Notes under the pieces: generated by a model | What the model saw: the letters and a program-made list of their open reading frames with translations, nothing else | Databases searched by the model: none | Told to the model about the DNA's origin: nothing | Shown here: in pieces, positions 18,285 to 30,698 of the stretch | Layout: every line of letters begins with the position of its first letter | How positions within the stretch are numbered: position 1 is the first letter of the stretch | Made by a program: the position numbers and the translations under genes | NCBI GenBank assembly: GCA_964023275.1 | Contig: OZ029927.1 | Span: 7,767,062-7,831,061 of the forward strand | From: Norana najaformis | Lineage: Eukaryota > Annelida > Clitellata > Crassiclitellata > Hormogastridae | Reading direction: 5' to 3' | DNA length: 64,000 nucleotides

Positions 18285-20424
18285 GTAAATTCACAACAGT
18301 CTTCTGTCGTTATACATCTTTATACATTCGACGCACATTGCGACAGTATTGCTCAGTTGGCCTTTCAGTAGTTGTACAGGTATTTGAGTAGTTTTAGTGT
18401 ATTTTACTTTTCTGGTTTTTTCTTTTTGTTTAGTTGCAAAGGTATTTGAATAGTTTCAGTGTTTTTTGGGTACTTTGAATTGAATTCGAGGAAAATCTAG
18501 ATGGCTTTACGTTTAAATCTGATGCATCCGGTGCTTGACAGAGGCATTTGTTTTCTAGAGTCGGTCTGTGTTTCTGTGTAGGTTTTAATCCTCGCTCTTA
18601 CAATTCGCATCCACAAGGATCGTGGAGTGGATATCATTTGATAGACTGAACTAAGAGAAAAGTACCACCGAACGAACAAATCGACTTTTTTATCAGTCTG
18701 TGTGACATTATAGTCTATTTTCCCGACGTCTTCCTATATGCTTTGAACGAAATAAACTGTACAGCAACGATCGCGGTCACATGGCATGAAGAGAGCTATA
18801 AGTGAGGCGGCTCTTTGATGATGACTGTGGTCTATAAGGCCGTGGAGCAGAGGCGTCTATTGCATTCCAAGGCCAATGACGGAATCGCCCTCACTCACGG
18901 AACATCCCTCTTCCTGCGTCCTTCCCTAACTTTTCAGGACACATTTCACGAACTTTTCCAACATTGTCAACATTTCTGGTCGCCTTACTAACCTTTACAC
19001 ATTTCGAAGGTCACCAGCGAAATGTTGTTTTAACACTTTGGTCGTACATTTTCGTGCATCTACAGTTGCATCAATAGGCAACTCCTTTTTTCAAGAACAT
19101 TGCTTCAGAATTGACCTTTGTTTTCTTATACGACGATTTTTTATCCTCTGTCATATGGTGAGGCATCATTCGACCGCTCTAGACGCCTCTGCTTCAATTA
19201 AAATGACTTTTAATTAAATGACTTTCTTGTAGGCCTATGTAGAAGTATGTTTCTTGTATGTTTGAAGTGAAAAACCTACTTTAGCCATTAGCATATTATA
19301 ATGACGAAATTGTTTCAAACAGTCGCAATTGAGATGAAGAAAACGCTTCATACGGTATTTATGTTTGATATAAATTGTAACTGCAATATGTATTAGTTCA
19401 AATTCTAACCAACCTAAATACGAAATATTTGATGACATGTGGACAACCCTACTGACTTGACGCAGCACAAGCCTATAGGCCTACATGTATGCCTTTCTCA
19501 ATAGGCCCCATTTAGTCTGGCATGCCGAAACTAGACCTAAAGGTGATATTCATGTTGAAACTATTGCGCAGATACTTTTAGACGCTAGATCCAATGGCTA
19601 AAGGACCTGTAGCGTTGGCGCTATGACAGAATCTTTCTTTACAATTTACTGACTCAATCGAGGAGAGAGGAGACGAAGAACTCGCGTTCACCAGAGCAGC
19701 GAACATACCAGACACTTCGTAGGTATGTCTGTATGTGCATAGAGCCTGTAGCTCACCGAAGAGAGTGAAATTCTTCAATAGTACCAAATTACATCAAGTG
19801 GCCTGATATGTAGACAGACATACAGACAGACAGACAGACATAGTATACACAGACATACATATCCACATACATAGGCCTACATACATACAAACCTACATAC
19901 ATATCATACATTATACATTCATTCATACATACTCCATCGTTACGTCACAGACCTCACAGCGCCTCTCCGTGCAAGAGGAAATCGGTTCGCATACCGATTG
20001 TAACTGTATTGCTGAGTATGGAATTTCGTACACTTGCCATAGCGTGGCATCCATTGAAACGGCTGCTATGATGAACAAATACATTGACAAATGCGCAGGG
20101 TCGAGGCTATACGGTCCCCATAGAAAAACGTGTAGGCCTACTGTAGAAGACGAATAGGATTGGGCCAGATTCGATTGCGAGTCTAAATCCTATAGAATGT
20201 AGAATGCCTTTACCAGTTCAAGTGTTCTCAGCGCATAACGCTAAACTAGTGACATTCTGTTATAAGAAAAGACAACATGAAAAGCTGTGACATCGAGGGT
20301 CGTTTAGCGATTTGTCCAGTTTCAATGGCTCTTAAGGTTTGTTCGAGGCACACTCACCACTCAGCGATGCCTCGTAAAAGGAAAGATAAGCCTACGAGTT
20401 ATCAAAAACTCCGATAACGGTTGT
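18285..20424. other. Tetraspanin 3' region and intergenic
   Basis: Contains candidate terminal exons of the tetraspanin gene near 18435 and 18460. A good acceptor at 18940-18952 (CCCTAACTTTTCAG) is followed by a non-hydrophobic short frame. A CATA-rich microsatellite is at 19808-19930. A small SINE group A scrap (GGTCGAGGCTATACGG) is at 20094-20135. Nothing else is recognised. Confidence 0.4.
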
Positions 20425-21030
20425 TCGCGATAGCACGCATAAACACCTGTTGTCCCTTAGTTTATAAAACGTACGAAACGGTTCTAAAAGAATGCGATAT
20501 GAGTCAAGTAGTATCTACTTGTCGTATCAGTTCGAAACCCTGTTGATCCATTTCATAATTTAGAATATATTAAAAACACGTAGGACTCCTACTAAAGTAG
20601 TTGTCCTCAATGCAAGACGGACTAGGAACTCTGAACTCTGAACTCGGTGTCAGTTGTCAGGTGTTTACGAATGAACTTGTTGTTCTTATGGTCATCAACA
20701 TGTGGACAAAGGGAGGGCAAAGTTCAACCCGGACGTCCGCATCAAAATTTCGTACATAATATTCAAAGCAGCCTGTCCCTTAAACGCCAACATCAGGCAG
20801 AAAGCAGACAGTCTGTCCTGCATTGGGTCATTAAAACACAACCCACCCTAACAATTCCTTTCTCCCTTCTCTCTCTCTCTCTCTCTGGTTTTCTGGCAAC
20901 CGGACTTGGTTCTTGACATGACATCTTTGGACAATCCTACTGACTTGACGCAGCGCACGTGAATAAGCTGGTGCCATGCGCTTAGCTTTTAGGTAGCGCT
21001 TTAGAAATTTCGAGATTACGATTACTGGAC
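20425..21030 (+). mobile_element. Retroposon copy B, inverted partner of 430-1003
   Basis: Near-identical to the reverse complement of 430-1003. It ends with AATAAGCTGGTGCC, GCTTAGCTTTTAGGTAGCGC and AAATTTCGAGATTACGATTA, so it belongs to the ATTACG-tail group. A GAACTCT triplet duplication (20630-20645) is shared by both copies. Confidence 0.75.
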
Positions 21031-21602
21031 TTCATTGCGAGCAGACTAAACTGTACTATGACTTCTTTATGTATTAATGGTTACTGAGTTTCAATGGTCG
21101 TTTGTGTTCGAGTTGCATTACCCTCATCACCCAAACCCTTTTGCTAAAGGGGTTGAGTGAGGATGGTAATACCAAATGCGGACAACTGCGGACAAGGGAG
21201 GAATAGATCCAAAGTAGGTCATCTTTGCGGACGCCCTTTGTGAGGACCTTTTTAGCATCGTTGAGGCTAGCGGGGCAGCGCAGCTGGTTAATGAACTGTC
21301 TGCCTTGCATGCACTTTGTCGCCCTGTCCTGGGTCTGGTTGACCAGAGGCGAAATTGCCGTTCGCTTAACACAAACTTCGACAATGCAAGGTCGAGTATT
21401 CTCGATGCTTCTTGGGCCACATCCACTTGAACTGGACGGATCGTTCAAACACCGCGTTGCTATAGATCTACCCTTCGACTAATGATACTTCTTTCTCAGC
21501 GCTTGAACACTTCTCTTCCGCCGAGGTGCTGTTCAATATAGTCTAATGGATCGATGCATCGATGTTTTGAGTGTTCGGACGGACGGATTGATATATTTAT
21601 TA
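21031..21602. other. Intergenic with unrecognised minus-strand frames
   Basis: Two overlapping minus-strand frames (about 21074-21448 and 21127-21426) lack recognisable domains and a hydrophobic or repeat structure. I cannot call a gene. Remnant retroelement coding is possible. Confidence 0.25.
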
Positions 21603-21698
21603 ACTGACTGACTGACTCCTGACTGACTGACTGACTGACTGACTGACTGACTGACTGACTGACTGACTGACTGACTGACTGACTGACTGACTGACTGA
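21603..21698. repeat. (TGAC)n microsatellite
   Basis: About 23 TGAC units with one CTCC interruption near 21617. Confidence 0.95.
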
Positions 21699-22079
21699 AG
21701 GAATGGACAAACGAACGAATGAATAAAGACATTCATTAATAGATTGAATGAATGAATGAATAAACAAAGGAAACGTCAGATAAATGTAAGGAAGACTGTT
21801 GCAAGATTGTGGTCCTACACAGGACTATCTCTACCGATTCTTACCTTGTCGACGTTCGCTTCGCTGTTAAGTAGAAACTGGTGCTTCTGCTTCATGTTCG
21901 TTTTTGAATTCATTTCCGACAGTTCGTCGGTGAAAATCCTACACTTTTTTTAGCTCACAGTGAAGTAATCCACGTCCAATCCAAGAGTAATCCAACTGCG
22001 AGCGACTCTTACAACGCAATCGTTCCGTGTTCCATGCATCGTCGCTAAGGCGGGGTGTACGTCAATGTTCACAAATTCC
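21699..22079. other. Intergenic, nothing recognised
   Basis: Short TGAA repeats at 21715-21765. The acceptor-like CACTTTTTTTAG ends at 21954 and could open a tiny last exon of the tetraspanin gene (LTVK then stop). Confidence 0.25.
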
Positions 22080-22430
22080 ATAGTAATCGTAATCGTAAAC
22101 TCAAGAGTCTTACAAAGCAACGTAAAGTTAAGACGCGGGAACTGGCTTATTCGCAGGCGCTCAGTCAAAAGAAAATCGATAGGCAGATAAGGTCAGATTC
22201 GGTTCTAGGTCTAGATCCAATGGTTAAGCAGGCAGACAGACAGACGGCTACGGGGATGGTATTTAGAATTAGAGCGGCAAGACTGACAAAGGGAAGAAGA
22301 GAAATCAGGATAGGATTTGTGAAAGAGGAGTGTTTTAGGTTTGAGTGAAAGATTTGCGCAGAGATTGCAGGTGATGATGCAGTATTGATGAGTTCGACGG
22401 AAAGTTCGTAGGATGGTGATGGGTGATATA
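22080..22430 (-). repeat. LINE 3'-end fragment (ATTACG-tail group)
   Basis: The plus strand begins with GTAATCGTAATCGTAAACTC, the reverse complement of the tail, and continues with GGCTTATTCGCAGGCGCTC. The minus-strand reading gives a C-terminal LINE frame with AQIFHSNLKHSSF, like the AFRSKLKTFLF ending of this class. Confidence 0.65.
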
Positions 22431-22530
22431 GATAAATGTAAATGTACACGTTTTTCTATATCGACCGTACAGCCTTGTTCTATTCCTTTCGCAATGAATT
22501 GTTCGGGTGAGATCCTGGACCACAGCTTGA
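22428..22530 (-). mobile_element. SINE group A fragment
   Basis: Short reverse-complement piece from AAATGTAAATGTACACG through TTCGGGTGAGATCCTGG. Confidence 0.6.
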
Positions 22531-22799
22531 ATGCGAGTTTTCGTACAGTCGGCATATGCTCAGCCACTATAGTTTGATGCGTATTCGTAGCCGACTTGGG
22601 GCTGTCTGCACCGCTTCTACTAATTGTTCTCCGAATAGTTGTAGCCCTATTTGAGAAACTGACCACTGATGCTACCACCTGTACAATCTTACGCTGTAGG
22701 CCAAACTGGGCGACTCTTAATTTTATATAGTTCGTTGGCTACACGTTAAACCCACAGAGGCTATCTCCAGCAAATGCCAGCATCATCTGGCTACTACAG

Positions 22800-23050
22800 C
22801 TGGTCTGATTAGCTACACGCCTACGTCAAGGCGCCTCTGAGCCCGAGGATGTCGGTTCGTCTACCAATAGTGGCTATGTTTCGTTGATCTGAGCCTCGAG
22901 CTAGGACGGTTTGTACACGGGGGCCTTAAATGGCGAAGAGCCCATTCAAATGGGCAGCGGTGGCGAAGGACCTCACCCGATTAATTTTTAAAAAACTAAA
23001 AGGTTCGAGGTCATACGATTGCTATACAAAACGTGTACATTTACATTAGT
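22800..23050 (+). mobile_element. tRNA-derived SINE, group A
   Basis: Head TGATTAGCTACACGC and box B-like GTCGGTTCGTCTACC, then the body TTTGTACACGGGGGCC, CCCATTCAAATGGGCAGC and CCTCACCCGATTAATT, ending ACGTGTACATTTACATTAG. Confidence 0.8.
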
Positions 23051-23964
23051 ATTGGATATATCTGTTTATTACGCTGCCTGTTGATGATTACTGGAGGTGC
23101 AGTTGGCCCAAGAGGAAATATCTGTATGGTCTTTTGTCAGAAAAACCTGAGCACAAATCACTCAAAATTTTGAGGACTAGACAAATTTTTGTTTTGCTGC
23201 TCAAACAGAAGATCTGTCCAAAATAAGAATAAGACTCTGCAATCATTTCTTTAAAGAGATCAAAAATGTACAAAAAACTGTCCAAACTGTAAGACAGGTC
23301 AAGTCAAAAATTTCTAGAAAAACGTGACTGGAACCCCCATTGCCTACTGCCAACGAACAGCGCCTCCTCCCCAACATTCAGACTAAGAAATCACGACCTG
23401 GATTTATTAAAGACCGCCTTTCTGTAAGTCTTCACAGGAACTCCAAACTGTTCCAGCTGATACACAAGAAACATTTTCCGCTAAACTTCAGGCACACCTT
23501 ATTAGAACTAGCAGCCATCCATGTTCCAGCACTTTTTGAAACGCTCTACATAAGTGTTCAGATACAAAGACACAGACTAGTAAGAAATCTACAGATGCAA
23601 TCAACATTAGACCTATCCTAAAACCTATTATTGCAAAACCTATGACATCATTCAGTAAACAACTAGAAAATTCTAGTAGCTAATAAAATCCTTGTGGCCT
23701 CTTCCACAACAGTCAATATGAAGCTACAAACTCAGATGCATGTGACGGAAGAATAAAACCAGTCTTTGGTATCAGCAGACGCTATAAACGACTCAGCAGC
23801 ACAGAAGACGTTCAATTTCTGACACATTTTAAACTAAATCTACTTTGCTAGACAGATGATTTTCACATGAAGCTAAACCAACGAAAGACTGAACAGAGAA
23901 ATAATGTGAAATACGAGAGGGGCAAACACACACAAGTCTACGACTTTCATCAGTTGACTTCAGC
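23051..23964. other. 3' flank of DAW1
   Basis: Probably includes the DAW1 3' UTR on the minus strand. A plus-strand 93-codon frame at 23340-23621 has no recognisable domain and is not called as a gene. TTTATT at 23403-23408 would be an AATAAA on the DAW1 strand. Confidence 0.3.
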
Positions 23965-26524
23965 TCATCTCCATATCCGACAGGTGTTATCCTTGCTTCC
24001 TGTAAAAATCAGATAAAAATAACTCAATTTTGACAACTGAAGAAGGCAGCAGAGCAGGAGGGAGAGAAAGCAGAAGGAGGAGGAGGAGAAAAACAGCAAG
24101 GAAGAGAAGGAAGATAAGAAGGCAAAGAAGAAGGAAGAGAAGACCAGAGAAGCTAACATAGAGAGGTAGCAATGGGTACAGAGTGTTAGCGACTTCATTT
24201 TCTTAGTCTAGGCATATGAGGGTGGGTGGCCAGTCCTCTCCCCTGCCACCTGACCATCCCACCGACAATGTATGGCAATGTACTCATTTCATATAAACAT
24301 TCGCTAGGCCCCACTAATGGAACAGGACTCTCAAAACATCTTTCAATCCTGGCAGTATTTGAACCTCTGACCCATGGGTCATTGACAGTCAGCACACTAA
24401 CCACTGGAGTATCACTCACACTTACCAGTTGTATCTGGATGTCCTACCTGTGATGATTGTGTTTCCTTCGTAGTTGAAGGCGCAGCTGAATATCTCGTCC
24501 GTATGTCCTTCAAGGATCTGCTTGCACTGTCCAGTTTCAGGGTCCCAGATTCGAGCGGTCTTATCAGAACTAGCCGTTAGGATTCGCGTTCCTTGTGGAT
24601 TGAAGCAAATCTGGAAATCAGGAAAATGTTTCAGTTACAACATTGTAATCATAAGTGCAGATTTATATAGCACCCATAATAAAACTCCTTCGAGATGATC
24701 CCAATTTTGCAACACAAAGAAAAGTCTTCAACTGCTTGCAAAATAGAGGCAGATAAAAAGACAAGAAAGAAGCTGATCTTACAGGTAGCATGGCAGTCTA
24801 TTCCAGAATGAAGAGTGGACCAAAGCAAAACTCCCATGTTGTATCGTAATAGGACGACCCAAAGGGACAACCAATAAAGCACAGTAAACACAAATGATCA
24901 TAATCACCCAATCAGAAACAGTTATGAGCTATAAAGGCCTAAATCAAAGTTCAACTGCAAAATTACAATTATTCAGAAAGCAAGCTTATTCATGTGTACT
25001 CAACACAATCAAACTGAAAGTTTAAATCAGAGATTAGCCCAAGACTCGCCTCTGAGTCAAGACCCAGAAACTAGACCAACTGAGAAGAGATGCAATTTCA
25101 TATTTAGTTCAGTTTTAAAATTTGGCTTATCCTGAAAATAAAATAAACTGGGTAGTCACAAAACACCTTTTATTAATTAATTAAAGCACCCTAGGCTCAA
25201 AATTTTATTAATATTTTTAATCAATATTGATCAATTTTATTAATAATACTGATATTAAATTAAATTAATATTATTATGCTTAATTAAATAAGTACCGTAA
25301 ATAGATCTTATAAGGCTAGGAGCACAGAAATTAGTCCATAATACTAGATTATCCTACTAGCATTGAATCCTATTTTATAAACAATTACAAAACCTTTGAA
25401 ATTTCGCTTTCATGTCCCTCTAACTTTGAGATAAGTTGATGCGTCGTTGCATTATAGACGCGTCCTGTGCTGTCAGCTGAGGCCGAGAGGAGATACTGGC
25501 CGCTGTAGTCAAAAGCCACGTCTAACACCTCGTCCTCATGACCAGACAGAGTTCCAATGCACTGACCTGAAATCAAATAATATACATACTACGTCACCTG
25601 AACCTTCTCAATTGTAATCGTATTTGGAGAGACATGTCATCACTTGGCCTGTTGTCTAACAGTTGCGGGTTCCAGCCTGCCTAGTGGACCCTGTGTAATG
25701 ATCGATGACAAGGTGTTTGTGCACACTTATTATCTCTTTCACCAAGCAGAATTTGGTAAAGACAAGCTCGGAAGTAAACGGCAGGTCTTGTGATGCTAGA
25801 CCTAGGGATTCGTCCACTGCTGGCTCAATGGCCAGAGAGTGGGAAATGAGCACTTCTGCATTCCACTGTGGTACATGGGAGCTTCACGAACTGTAATCGT
25901 AATCACCAGATTTCTTCAGCGCCAAATAAGCTAAGCCATGGGACCCAGCTTATCTGCGAAAGAAGCAGTTCGTTCAGCACTAGCAAAAGTATTCAATTTG
26001 TATTGCAGAATTTATATAGAACCTTTAGGGAGCTATTTAACTATCACATGACACATCATACTACTATTATTGCAATTAATTACCAAATCGAATGCTTTTA
26101 CTTAATACACTGGCTTCAGTGAATGCAGTCAGAATTTAGTTAAAATGGAACTGATACAGTCTTTAAAGGAAAACTCCTCAAATCTATGAGTTACCTACCA
26201 TTTGCTGGGTCCCAGATCTTGACCGTCTTATCCATGGACCCGGTTGCGATGAGAGAACAATCCCAGTTGAACTGAGCACTGCTTATCTCAGCCCGATGGC
26301 CAATCAGTGTGTGAATTCTCCTATTGATACAACACATAACATAGTGTTAACACATGCATGACATGTGGATGTACGTATGCATGTATGCATTTGTACATAC
26401 ATAATGTACACTAAGTGATGCCTTGTGTATTATGATAACAGTGCTATAGAAGTCATTACATTTATATCTGTGCGTATGTATATACGTACATACACATGTA
26501 CATATTTTGCAGGTATCTATGTAC

Positions 26525-26556
<32 letters not shown>

Positions 26557-29500
26557 ACGTATATATACATATGTATGTATGCATGTATGATGCATCTACG
26601 GCATACGCATGTGTTATGTATGAAGGCACTTAATACAGCACCTTTTAAATATCTGTCAGAAGTGTGCTGCAGCATACAAGTATTTGCAAGAAAATGCATT
26701 TTAAACTTTGCACAATTAACTAAATGTAAAATGTGTTTTTAACTTATTGCATGCAACATGATTCATTTTAATGTGACAAAACCCGTGTTTCACATTTAAC
26801 ATAACACAATAAAATGCTTAAAATGACCTCAAAGCTTAAACTGCATGACAATGTGATGCTAATACTCGTTCCCTTGAGCTCACTGAAGAATTACAGATTT
26901 GATCACGATTATCGTATGATTTATTTTCATTGATTGCACTCGTTACGAGATCAAGATCAGTAAATCTAGATTGGAGGTGCAAAACAAGTTGTCCAAAATT
27001 GTAACAAGGAGTCCATTCATAAGGTGCAAACCCTCAATCGTTGGACTTGGCCAAACAGACCACTCTGCCAAACATGTTAGTCTATTGTCTTAGTGACACA
27101 GACAACAATAACAACTCATTGCAACTGAAATTAAATTTTAATTTTTAATTTTTATTATTTTAAATTTGATATACAAAATGCATTTGCCACTTTGATTAGC
27201 AAGTGACTTACTTGCCGCTGTTGACATCCCAGAGGGAAACTGTGTGGTCAAACGAACCGGTTATTAGCTGCGTCCCAGTCGTGTTAAACGAAACGGTTAT
27301 TATCTCCTCAGAATGACCCTTCAAACGCAAGTTAACTTAACTACAATTTAAGCTAATGACTCGGTTATAAACATAAAGTGCTTCTGCAAAGTTCTGTCAG
27401 CCCTGTGATGGCAGTCAGGTCTAAACTTAAGACTCATCTGTTTCAACTTGCTTATCCACTGTAGCCTAACTTCTGGTTTCTCCAACGTATAGGAATTTGC
27501 CCGACTTCTCCAATGGATGATGATTTGATTACGATTTCACTGGAAGCTGCCAACAATTAATGCCTTTGGGCTTTACGATAATGGTGCTATAGAAGTCATT
27601 AGATTAGCATAGATAAACAACAGTCCTTTGAGATGTCACGCTAAGGTTGAAGGATACTTTAGCCAAGGCACAATCAAATACCACACCATCTCTTTTCATC
27701 TGGGTTGTGTGGCTTGACAATCAACTGGAAACAAACCATGCGAATCTATCAAATTCTGCAGTACCACAGTAAAGGGGCTATATCAAGTGCCTTGATACAT
27801 ATATACACAATAAATGATGCACTGGTCATCAAACAACAGTTTCTGCTATGTGACATCAATATTCAAGCCACAGTCTGGATGAAATCCACCTGTCGACTGT
27901 TAACTCTCCATGGAACTCCATTGCTAGGGCTCTACGTGCCTGTAAGAGCCCACCAGCCAGTGGCGACTTTTTCAGCTTTTGTGCATTATTGCTTACAGAT
28001 AAACTAGTTGTTCCTAATGAACTCCAACATCACTCAGGCCAGGGAGTAGCATCATCGAAAGGTCGAAACTTTAACAATGATCAATTACTTCCTTACTTAC
28101 TTACTTATTTACTTTGCAACAAGAGAAATGCCACCTCATCAAGATGATAGCCTTTACTGCTAATGCGCAGTTTAACAACACAACCTACATCGATACACAT
28201 CATGGGCCCAGTATTCTATCGTGGGTTGCAGAGGTAAAAAGCCAATTCATTAGCCACTTGGCCACCACGCCACCGCTCAGAGCCAAATGAAATTCACGTA
28301 TAAGATGACGAGTAGTACATACGACTAGTGTGCAACGCTCGGCTCCCGTCTCTATGTCCCAAATTTTGGCTGTCTTGTCCATACTCGCTGTGGCCAAGTA
28401 TGTGCTCTGCGGGTTGAACATAACGCAGACCTATAGAAAAAACAATTCACAACTTTAATTGTAAGTGTACAGTAATATAGCAGCTCTTCAAGAAAACTCC
28501 AGAGAACTGCTCCTGACTTGACAACAGAAGAACGCATCCAGAATGTGATCTAACATCACATTGGATATTATATCTTCTTTAATTAACCGCTGGCGAAAAA
28601 GAGGCAGACAAAGGAGAAGGAGCTCACGTCACAGGTTGAAACTCTCTACGACTGGAGTTTACAAACACAACGTTTCGAATGATCAAGTCTTCGTTTTGCA
28701 CAACTCACTGACTTCTGCACCCATGTAAACTGTTTCTAATACATTGCATAAAAATCGTAATCGTAATCCCAAGATTTCTACAATGCCCAACGAAAGCCGC
28801 ACCGCGGGGACCAGCTTATTCACAGGCGCTCAGTCAAATCAAAATCGATAGGCAAAAGGGTTCAGTTCCGGGTCAAGATCCAAGAGTCAGGCATAGACAG
28901 CGTGGCAGCTATGGTGGGTGATGTTTGTGGCTCAACAACTGGCCAAGAAAATCGAAACTTGTCCAAAATGTATAAAAAATTTTCTCCAAATACAAAAACA
29001 GAGTTAAAGCAATTAAAAATTATTAAAAGAAAAACTTGTTAAAATATCAGGTGAATCCAAACAATAATAAATGCTAACCCAGACCTTGTTAGGACTGATT
29101 TCCTCCACAACTGACAGCAAAGAATTCGTACATAGTAGGACTTACAATTTCAGCAGTATGCCCTCGGAAAGTGAAGTAGCATTTTCCCGTTTCAGAACTC
29201 CACAGTTTACAGGTCTTGTCAAAAGAACCAGTTGCAATCTTATCCCTAAAATCAAGACGCAACAGTTCTTTCACAAATCTCCCAGAATTCCAGAAGCATA
29301 ACACAGGCCGCTGTACAGAACCATTAGACCTCAAACATCTTTGACTTTGTGAATGTTACATACATAGTTGCCAGCATGCACACACATACATGCACATGTA
29401 TACATACATGCACACATACACACACACATACATGCATACATTAATACATAATACATACATACAGAAATATACAGACCTACATGTATGCATACATTAATAC

Positions 29501-30629
29501 ATACATGGATACATACATACATTACTACATACACAAATACATGTATGCACACATGAATACATAGATACATACACACATACATGCAGATTGCTCGCTTGAG
29601 TTTGCCCCTTAAGAGAACATAAGAATATCTTTTGTCGTTTCAAACGAGAGCCAAATCCACACCCTGCACCGCACATCAACTGATCAACATATCATTCTTA
29701 GCATTCATTTACCCAACATCAACATTCAAACTGTGACATTCTTTACAGGAACGTTGCTACATGACTAAATGACTAAATGACTGAAGCTCACTGACCCATA
29801 GGGATTGTTGTAGCCAATGGCATAGACAACATTTCTGTGACCTTCTAGAGTAAACAGCTCTTGTCCCGAAGATGTCTCCCACACTTTGCATGTTCGATCA
29901 TAGCTACCAGTAATGAAGCTACAAGCACAACACAACTCCTCATATATTTACACGTAGCGTAACATTACTCTATATTTACGTGTAGCATAGTGTAACTGCG
30001 TGTTGTACTCTGACCTACTGGATTTCAACCGGGCTTCTCCAATGGACTGCGATTTTGGAATACGGTTTCAGCAGAAGCAACCACTGATTGATGCTTTGTG
30101 CATTGTGATAAATGAGCTACAAAAGTGATCAGATTAGATTAGATAATCTGGACGCTTCTACAGCGTCACTATCATAACACATAAGGTGTCACTGAATCGA
30201 TGTTCTAAAGTCGAAAGCTCAGAATTTGCTTTGATTGCATCTACTCACCCACTACCATCATCTCAACTCTTCCAAATATTCACCGCTGTAGCATTTGCAA
30301 GCACTACCAGTTTTCACGCAGTTTTCATCTACGGTAAGGTAAGGTAAGTAAAGGTGAGGTAAGTTATGGCAAGGTAAGTTATGGCAAGGTAAGTTAAGGA
30401 AAGGTAAGCTAAGATAAGGCAAGTTAAGGTAAGGTAAGTTAAAGAAAGGTAAGTTAAGGAAAGGTAATGTAAGTTAAAGCAATTGGTCCTTTGTTAAAAG
30501 TGAATCAAGAGTTGTTCTTACTTGGATCCGGACTTATTGAAGGCAACATTGGTCAGTGGAAGAATGTGAGCTCGCAACACCTACAGTCAACAATGCACAG
30601 CACTTCAACTGCACAACATAGGCACTCGG

Positions 30630-30698
<69 letters not shown>

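Noticed and set aside
18940..19006. Last exon of the tetraspanin gene after an excellent CCCTAACTTTTCAG acceptor
   Set aside because: The following 17 codons (DTFHELFQHC...) are not hydrophobic and would break the fourth membrane segment.
21074..21448. Candidate unknown gene of 124 codons
   Set aside because: Two overlapping frames with no conserved motif, no splice support and retroposons on both sides.
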